Source: Desulfobacteraceae bacterium (GTDB lineage Bacteria; Desulfobacterota; DSM-4660; Desulfatiglandales; JALVMZ01). From it: a DNA stretch of 10,265 nt. How positions within the stretch are numbered: position 1 is the stretch's first letter; each line of letters begins with the position of its first letter. The position numbers and the translations under genes are program-made. This document shows positions 6,201-10,265 of this stretch, in pieces. The notes under the pieces are model-generated. The model saw nothing but the letters and a program-made list of their open reading frames with translations. It did no database searches and had not been told where the DNA came from. The stretch spans positions 558 through 10,822 of the forward strand of contig JALVMZ010000494.1 in the NCBI GenBank assembly GCA_027032655.1, in the 5' to 3' direction.

Positions 6201-8812
6201 TATTTAAGAGGGATGCCCTTGGGAACCTATGGCAGTATGAGTATGACGGCATGGGACATCTTGTTAAGGTAACAGACCCAAAAGGGAATATTACCAGGTA
6301 TGAGTATGATTCCTCAGGTAGAAAGATAAGGGAGGTGTATCCGGATGGATCATCCAGGAGCTATGAATATGATGGGAGGGGAAATCTGGTAAAGGCAGTT
6401 GATCAGGCAGGTGCTGAAACAGTGATGGAGTATAATTCAGATAACAGGCTGATCAGACAGAGTGATCCGGAAGGCCGTATTACTGAATATGATTATGATA
6501 AAGAGGGGAGGCTCATTAAGGTAGTGGATGGTGAAGGCAATGAGATCAGGATGGAATATGAAAATGAGACAACAGGGGATGGATGCAGTTCATGTGGTTC
6601 CGGGATGAGCAAAGATAAGCCCAGCAGGATCATATATCCCACATATGAAAGGAGGGTTCTGTATGATGAAAGGGGCAGGAAAGTGGAGGAAAGGGAAGTT
6701 GTATCAGAAGAAGAGCAATATATAACAGGATATGCATATGATGCATCTGGTAATCTGATAGAGAAGACAGACAGGGAAGGGAACAGCACATACTATGAAT
6801 ATGATGAACTGAACAGGCTGATAGCAGTAATAGACCCTATGGGGAACAGGACAGAGTATGGATATGATGGAAGGGATAATCTGATACTTATAAGGGACGG
6901 AAATGGAAATGAGACCCACTTTGAATATGACAGGAACAATCGTCTTATAAAAGAGACAAGGCCCATGGGGGAGGAGACCAGATACACATATGATGCATCA
7001 GGGAATCTCATAGAGAAGGAGGATGCAAAGGGACAGAAGATATGCTATGATTATGATGAGCTGGGCAGGTTGATAAAGATAAGGTATTATAATTCAGGTG
7101 ATTATAATAATCCTGTAAGGGTGGTTAATTTCACATATGATGTAATGGGGAGGATGATTTCATACAGTGATGGTATAACATCAGGTACATATGAGTATGA
7201 TCTCACGGGCAGGAAGGTAAAGGAAGTGATTAACTATGGACCATTTACAAAGGAGATCAGGTATAGCTATTATAAGAATGGACTCAAGAAAAGTATGACC
7301 TATCCTGATGGAACAGAATATTCTTATACTTACGATAAAGCAAACAGGCTTAAGGCAATATCCATACCAGGAGTAGGGGATATTACAGTACCTGAGTATA
7401 ACTGGGTGAAGCCCAAGGAGATGATACTACCTGGTGGTTCAAAGAAGGAATACAGTTATGATCCCATCATGAGGGTAAAGGAGATAGTATCAAGGGATTC
7501 AGGGCAGAATGTGATAATGGATTATAGGTACACATATGACAGAGAGGGCAACATACTTAGCAAAGAGACAGAGCATGGCAACTATATATATTCTTATGAT
7601 GAGCTTTATAGGCTCATCATGTCTGACAATCCAGGAGATAATGATGAGTATTATACCTATGATGCGGTTGGAAATAGATTAACAGACGGAAATAATAATC
7701 AATATACATACAATGCCAATAATGAATTAATAACAAGAGATGGAACAACATACAGTTACGATCAGAATGGAAACACTATAGAGATAGATTATAGCACAGG
7801 AGTAACGAAGTTCGTATATGATGTAAATAACAGGCTTATAAAGGTAAAAGATGGAGATGATAATACAATAGCAGAGTATTACTATGATCCATTTGGAAGA
7901 AGGTTATGGAAGGAGGTGAGGGGAGTTCGGACATACTTCATGTATGGGGATGAGGGGTTAATTGGAGAGTATGATGAATATGGGGAGGAGATAAGGAGTT
8001 ATGGCTACAAACCTAATTCCACATGGACAACTGATCCTGTATTTATGAAACAGAATGGTAATTACTATTTCTATCATAATGATCATCTTGGGACACCGCA
8101 GAAGCTCACAGCCATAAATGGTGCGGTGGTATGGAGTGCTAAATATGAGGCTTTTGGTGAGACTGTAATAGATTCAAATTCAACTATTATCAATAAATTA
8201 AGATTTCCAGGACAATATTATGATGAAGAAACTGGACTGCACTACAACCACCACCGTTACTATGATCCGAGAATAGGAAGATATATCAAACCTGATCCAA
8301 GTCATTTTATGCAGCCATTAGAGATTGGTGTTTTTTATCATATTCCTTTTATATTATTATCGCCGCAACAATTAAACCCCTTTCCTTATGTTCAAAATGA
8401 TCCTATAAATATTTTAGATTCGAGAGGTCTAAAAGGAATAGGCGTTGGTGGTTACTATGGAGGTGGGGCAGAGTTCTCTTATAATGTGACAATATGTTGT
8501 GAAGATGACAAAAAATACAAAGTTAAGTTGTTGACAGTATGTGGTGGAGTAGGTTTAGGTATTTCTGGGAAAATTCCTTTAGGAATTTCCACATCATTAG
8601 ATGGGATTTCGTCAAGAAGGGGATGTCCGAAGACTCACTATTACTTTAAACATGAAATTAGCTTTGTATATCGTTCAATTGATGTCCAATTTGATCGAGA
8701 TGGACCTTCAGTTGGTCTTGATTTTGGAAGAAAAGGGATTGCAACGGTATGGGCATTTTGTAGTGACACTGTTATATCGAAAAAACTAATCGGTAAATGC
8801 TGCAATAATTAG
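3242..8812 (+). CDS. Large YD-repeat/RHS protein with NEW3-like modules and Cys-rich tip; 5'-truncated
   Basis: Proteins of this class form large extracellular or injected beta-barrel shells that enclose or present a C-terminal tip. Visible order by residue: end of an Ig-like module (1-60); a linker with beta-rich segments; a NEW3/CARDB-like domain (about 140-254, with PSLSYEPSYIETGVSKGD); a carboxypeptidase-regulatory-like domain (about 256-345, with VKGARVKI and DLPAGRYSFRVSADNHQDYTG); a second NEW3-like domain (about 381-456); and a Cys-rich linker (about 456-565). These are followed by a DUF6531-like Rhs entry (about 579-650, with RIGIERSYYGN), YD repeats (about 677-1543), the RHS core ending RYYDPRIGRY (about 1671-1681) and a 126-residue tip (1731-1856). 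The cleavage-site motif is DSRGL rather than the usual DPxGL. There is no signal peptide and no Shine-Dalgarno, and coding homology continues upstream without a start, so the gene has lost its 5' end. The tip DNA is more AT-rich than the core. Whether the protein is made is uncertain. Confidence 0.9.
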   Translation: MKGESGRYIVCAVHPDVTDRPQQAEFVIRRVEVSPGVINVSIPYNYEQEVGIGVITGKESSVHNVAVVYDESDQAGGIYPDGIHITVPDVISEVLSSRSVNLPVKIWADNSADKDSSLRLRVISDEGILGYVVINGHFSEAEPSLSYEPSYIETGVSKGDVGVEHVRITNMGLGAIRGIEYEILKEDHGPAPAWVHVNAPSVEELNVGDSIDLGLSFSPDDTVGDGIYGFILRVWGENYSGDEYHVYVSVTESGKGGVLIKVTDIYTGTLNENNELIQGVKGARVKIQNEEVPTIGADGVTDEFGEVVFDDLPAGRYSFRVSADNHQDYTGRMWIKPGVTGTEEVFLEYNLVSVEWEVREITIEDRYEIVLSMTFETDVPAPVVVIEPGSVNLPDMKKGDVFNGEFKIKNYGLIRADNLKFNIPEGDEHLIFELPEALPESLDAGEEVVIPYRVRCVQSLSPEGDGTGGGCNRYSSCIGVSYDWVCANGTKSGSSINFCMFYLKGRCESSKTVPVIARGGVSYEYGGRGRSGWPSPRPRPTQIKGIKCLPVPDRKESFCDVCERIRESQKHYFEDVASSVNLLMREYTLDHEDMWVKVQGGRIGIERSYYGNTWHMGYVEDGLTFNRNAYSGGIDEIDRGGVKYKKRSSISDIYENGIYRIIPDEAGYRWEDRRGNWKEYDEDGNLLSWGNRNGVIGRLIYDGDIITGIMDRDGHQVLWFEHDGDGKITAVYDETGRRVEYTYTDGNLTQVRDILGNITEYAYDGNNRLIKVTDAEGRVTEIGYDTYGNVSSVEDGDGRRWEFDYDYDRSRREYYARVIRPSGMVKEVWYDSDGRARRVDIDGKTRVKISMDGEDEVVEDGSGRVTRYEYDERGNLRKVIYPDGSTIEYEYDLRINRKIREVNERGIVTVYEYDENGNMVRKEEAKGTGLERVYEYEYDTDGNLVKEVRPGGAVIHMDYDDRGNMVELTDPEGNTSQYGYDIMGNMVFKRDALGNLWQYEYDGMGHLVKVTDPKGNITRYEYDSSGRKIREVYPDGSSRSYEYDGRGNLVKAVDQAGAETVMEYNSDNRLIRQSDPEGRITEYDYDKEGRLIKVVDGEGNEIRMEYENETTGDGCSSCGSGMSKDKPSRIIYPTYERRVLYDERGRKVEEREVVSEEEQYITGYAYDASGNLIEKTDREGNSTYYEYDELNRLIAVIDPMGNRTEYGYDGRDNLILIRDGNGNETHFEYDRNNRLIKETRPMGEETRYTYDASGNLIEKEDAKGQKICYDYDELGRLIKIRYYNSGDYNNPVRVVNFTYDVMGRMISYSDGITSGTYEYDLTGRKVKEVINYGPFTKEIRYSYYKNGLKKSMTYPDGTEYSYTYDKANRLKAISIPGVGDITVPEYNWVKPKEMILPGGSKKEYSYDPIMRVKEIVSRDSGQNVIMDYRYTYDREGNILSKETEHGNYIYSYDELYRLIMSDNPGDNDEYYTYDAVGNRLTDGNNNQYTYNANNELITRDGTTYSYDQNGNTIEIDYSTGVTKFVYDVNNRLIKVKDGDDNTIAEYYYDPFGRRLWKEVRGVRTYFMYGDEGLIGEYDEYGEEIRSYGYKPNSTWTTDPVFMKQNGNYYFYHNDHLGTPQKLTAINGAVVWSAKYEAFGETVIDSNSTIINKLRFPGQYYDEETGLHYNHHRYYDPRIGRYIKPDPSHFMQPLEIGVFYHIPFILLSPQQLNPFPYVQNDPINILDSRGLKGIGVGGYYGGGAEFSYNVTICCEDDKKYKVKLLTVCGGVGLGISGKIPLGISTSLDGISSRRGCPKTHYYFKHEISFVYRSIDVQFDRDGPSVGLDFGRKGIATVWAFCSDTVISKKLIGKCCNN
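5270..7870 (+). repeat. YD (tyrosine-aspartate) repeat array within the Rhs gene
   Basis: Units of roughly 20 residues recur with the pattern Y-E-Y-D-x-x-G-N-L-x-K-x-x-D-x-x-G-x-x-T. At DNA level this appears as repeated TATGANTATGAT and GGNAAT words. In known Rhs and Tc toxin structures such repeats coil into a shell. The array is interrupted near residue 1115 by a GCSSCGSG segment, a two-cysteine insertion. The repeat bias also creates long antisense open frames that I regard as shadows. Confidence 0.9.
7883..8284 (+). other. RHS repeat-associated core region of the large gene
   Basis: This is the conserved part at the end of the YD array: YYDPFGRRLWKEV, a YFMYGDEGLI strand, the YHNDHLGTPQKL motif, VVWSAKYEAFG, LRFPGQYYDEETGLHYN and RYYDPRIGRY. 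The family uses this region to close the shell and cut off the tip. The same core occurs at 1529-1930, without gaps. Within it, AATGGTGCGGTGGTATGGAG and the adjoining bases are identical in both copies. Confidence 0.85.
8429..8812 (+). other. Variable C-terminal tip, Gly- and Cys-rich
   Basis: After DSRGL the protein ends in about 126 residues with a Gly-rich start (GVGGYYGGGAEFSYNV), a CC-E-D-D-K-K motif, TVCGGVGLGISGK, a single-Cys RGCPK and a final GKCCNN. Alternating hydrophobic and Gly residues suggest a beta-sheet fold, possibly disulfide-stabilised. No nuclease, deaminase or other toxin motif is visible, so a toxic role is unproven. The tip of the 995-2134 fragment shares the GGG-x-F-S and CC-D-KK features, so both belong to one tip family. 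The DNA is visibly more AT-rich than the preceding core, the usual mark of exchanged Rhs tips. Confidence 0.6.
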
Positions 8813-8840
8813 CGCACATTAAGGAGTTTAAAGCTATCAT

Positions 8841-9350
8841 ATGAAAGCATCAAAGACAGAAGAGTTATCAAAGAGCCAAATATTAGCACTTTGGTTGATC
8901 GCAATTGGTCTCACTCGGAGATCTATAGTTTTATTATTCCTATTTCTTTTGATTTTTGTTGCTGGCTCGTTGTGTTTCCTGGTTGTTCAGAGTTCATCTG
9001 ATAGTTTAACTTGGTTATTGTTGACTAGCCCTCTAATAGTATTGGATATTTTTTTTGCATATATTCTTTTTAATCCAAATATGAAGAAGACAATGAAAAT
9101 AATAGAAAAAGAGGGCAAAGTAATTTCGTTTTCTGGAGTTTTATCAATAAAGGAAGTTGTGGGAACTAAAGTGAAAATTATTATGGCATGCTGGGGAACA
9201 TTCATTGCAATAGGAATCATATTGGTTACTTTTTTAATCATGCTTGGGATAGAAGATAAAATAGAGATTTTTTTATATTTGTACAATACTATAGGATTAA
9301 TTACTATTTTTTTACTGTTTTGGCCATTCTACTCAAAAAGATTAAAATAG
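8841..9350 (+). CDS. Four-helix membrane protein downstream of the Rhs tip, candidate partner/immunity protein
   Basis: This 169-residue protein has a polar N-terminus (MKASKTEELSKSQ), a hydrophobic hairpin at about residues 28-50 and 57-77, and a charged middle (about 80-110, rich in Lys and Glu). A second hairpin at about 113-136 and 143-163 and a basic end follow. It is predicted to be an inner-membrane protein, and I do not recognise the family. It starts 28 bases after the stop of the Rhs gene. AAGGAG at 8821-8826 is the likely ribosome binding site, although the 14-base spacing to the ATG is long. Co-transcription with the Rhs gene is probable. By analogy with rhs loci, a small gene right behind the tip is often the cognate immunity or accessory gene, but this is inference only. 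It shares no obvious similarity with the small membrane protein at 422-721. Confidence 0.7.
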   Translation: MKASKTEELSKSQILALWLIAIGLTRRSIVLLFLFLLIFVAGSLCFLVVQSSSDSLTWLLLTSPLIVLDIFFAYILFNPNMKKTMKIIEKEGKVISFSGVLSIKEVVGTKVKIIMACWGTFIAIGIILVTFLIMLGIEDKIEIFLYLYNTIGLITIFLLFWPFYSKRLK

Positions 9351-9543
9351 CGAAATAACCGGATTCATACACACAAAATACATTATATCTTATATTATTG
9401 ACAGGATTTTTAGATTATAGGAAAGGTCTATTTTCCTGTATGTTTTTTCAAACATTCAAACTAAGTTACTTTTCTTACCTTAGAAAAACATAATATAAAT
9501 AGACAATGACTATATTTTCCCCTGAACTTTATACTTAAATCAA
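9351..9543. other. AT-rich spacer before the decayed Rhs copy
   Basis: No gene is seen. It contains the terminator-like hairpin listed separately. A short stretch near 9512 (TTTTCCCCTGAA) weakly resembles the sequence just before the ATG of the large gene, so homology between the two copies may begin slightly before 9544. Confidence 0.45.
9416..9448 (+). terminator. Probable Rho-independent terminator after the membrane protein
   Basis: AGGAAA (9419-9424) pairs with TTTCCT (9432-9437) around a 7-base loop. Three further outer pairs, one of them G-T, extend the stem to 9416 and 9440. A run of six T follows at 9443-9448. The stem is AT-rich, hence moderate confidence, but its position 66 bases after the membrane-protein stop suits the end of the rhs operon. 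Confidence 0.4.
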
Positions 9544-9735
9544 GGCAGGTACAGTGTGTGTGGTGCATTCGGATGTAGAGGACAGGCCTCAATAGGCTAA
9601 GTTTGTGATAAGGAGGGTGGATGTAAGCCTCGAGGTTATAAATGTAAGCATTCCATACAACTATGAGCAGGAGGTGGTCATTGGTGTAATAACAGGTAAG
9701 GAGAGCAGTGTTCATAATGTAATGGTGGTTGAGAT
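9544..9735 (+). pseudogene. Decayed copy of the start of the large Rhs gene
   Basis: This DNA matches 3257-3446 of the large gene. It contains a long identical run across GTTATAAATGTAAGCATTCC and the next 25 or so bases. A 2-base deletion near 9560 breaks the frame. In the restored frame (VHSDVEDRPQ, stop, AKFVIRRVDV) a TAG at 9593 interrupts the module. The right end of the match, near 9735, is abrupt: the sequence then no longer follows the large gene. It also starts close to where the large gene's own homology is cut, so the two copies may share a similar 5' breakpoint. Confidence 0.85.
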
Positions 9736-9770
9736 GTTCCTAAAAATTAGACAGGAGTTATGAGAGAGGT
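9736..9770. other. Unmatched junction sequence inside the decayed Rhs copy
   Basis: About 35-40 bases between the two homologous arms match nothing else in the window. They read TGTTCCTAAAAATTAGACAG followed by GAGTTATGAGAG. They include an AGGAG-type ribosome binding site before ATG (9760), which opens a 13-codon frame ending in TAA. The start looks like an insertion-sequence terminus, but no second end or transposase is present. It could be a deletion scar or filler DNA. Confidence 0.3.
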
Positions 9771-10265
9771 TGAGGAGCTGGCTATGAATCAGGTATTATA
9801 ATAGTGATGATCACAATAATCCCGTAAAGGTAGCAAAATTTACATACGATATTCTGGGGAGGATGATTTCATACAGTGATGGAGTGAAATCAGGCACATA
9901 TGAGTATGATCTCACGGGCAGGAAGGTAAGGGAAGTAATTAACTATGGACCATTTACAAAGGAGATCAGGTATAGTTATTACAGGAATGGACTCAAGAAA
10001 AGTATGACCTATCCAGATGGAACAGAATACACATACACATATGATAAAGCAAACAGGCTTAAGTCCATTGATATACCCACAGTAGGACAGATCACAATAC
10101 CTGATTATAACTGGGTGAGGCCCAAGGATATGATACTTCCTGGTGGTTCAAAGAAGGAATACAGTTATGATCCCATGATGAGGGTAAAGGAGATAGTATC
10201 AAGGGATTCAGGGCAGAATGTGATAATGGATTATAGGTACACATATGACAGAGAGGGCAACATAC
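9771..10265 (+). pseudogene. Second Rhs copy, YD-repeat part, running off the window
   Basis: The DNA aligns to 7054-7556 of the large gene, with an 8-base deletion near 9782-9790 that shifts the frame. From 9791 it is free of gaps at a constant offset of 2709 bases. Translation from 9788 is open to the window edge and reads RYYNSDDHNNPVKVAKFTYD, then GRMISYSDGVKSGTYEYD and onward. It has mainly conservative differences from the large gene. The last 126 bases differ from 7431-7556 at one position only. Relative to the large gene about 3.57 kb is missing between this arm and the one at 9544-9735. There is no plausible start with a ribosome binding site, so I call it a pseudogene. The distal part beyond the window could be an intact core and tip. 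Confidence 0.8.

Noticed and set aside
5683..7011. Several long minus-strand open frames rich in Ser, Tyr and Pro opposite the YD repeats
   Set aside because: They are antisense shadows of the repeated TATGAT/GAGTAT words, are low in complexity and have no ribosome binding sites.
5270..7870. CRISPR-like or tandem DNA repeat array
   Set aside because: The periodicity is that of translated YD repeats. The DNA units vary, stay in one frame and lack constant spacers.
8601..8789. 62-codon open frame inside the large gene's tip in another frame
   Set aside because: It is wholly inside the real frame, with no separate start signal.
8987..9286. Minus-strand 99-codon open frame opposite the membrane protein
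   Set aside because: Antisense shadow of hydrophobic codons. The plus-strand gene has operon context and a ribosome binding site.
1..10265. tRNA, rRNA, integrase, transposase or phage genes
   Set aside because: I found no such gene or motif on either strand, apart from the weak insertion-sequence-like junction at 9736.

Overview
The window is a repetitive rhs/YD-repeat locus in a moderately AT-rich bacterial genome. Every plus-strand gene either belongs to an Rhs-type polymorphic protein system or sits directly behind one. Codon use (many AGG, ATA and GGG codons), a DUF2281/PIN toxin-antitoxin pair and NEW3/CARDB-like surface-protein modules fit an anaerobic or thermophilic environmental bacterium such as a Nitrospirota or deltaproteobacterial-grade lineage. 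That placement is an impression and cannot be proved from this sequence.

Layout. (1) 1-402: 3' end of a gene entering from the left, unrecognised, possibly an Rhs C-terminal tip. (2) 422-721: small membrane protein. (3) 722-994: AT-rich, nothing recognisable. (4) 995-2134: displaced 3' fragment of an Rhs gene (end of the YD repeats, RHS core, short truncated tip). Its coding signal continues as stop-riddled remnants after the stop. (5) 2251-2401: a hairpin-forming intergenic repeat between imperfect direct repeats. (6) 2402-3069, minus strand: a toxin-antitoxin remnant with an intact DUF2281 antitoxin, a PIN toxin cut off after about 90 residues, and, in the same frame after one stop codon, the C-terminal 58 residues of a YoeB/Txe toxin. 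(7) 3176-8812: the main gene, a 1856-residue YD-repeat protein with NEW3/CARDB-like and carboxypeptidase-regulatory-like modules, an Rhs-entry domain, about 2.6 kb of YD repeats, an RHS core and a Cys-rich 126-residue tip. Its 5' end is missing: homologous coding sequence runs up to 3176 with no start codon, signal peptide or Shine-Dalgarno. (8) 8841-9350: four-helix membrane protein directly behind the tip. (9) 9351-9543: AT-rich spacer with a terminator-like hairpin. (10) 9544-10265: a second, decayed copy of the main gene in which about 3.57 kb is missing, with frameshifts and stops. It runs off the right edge.

How it fits together. Rhs/YD proteins form large secreted or surface shells with a variable C-terminal tip, often followed by a small tip-specific gene. 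Here two tips are each followed by a small gene (995-2134 is not), and the core is present three times at high identity. That is the expected substrate for recombination that swaps tips, strands orphan core-tip fragments and creates internal deletions. The window is best read as an actively rearranging rhs array containing one nearly complete member, one orphan 3' cassette and one internally deleted copy.
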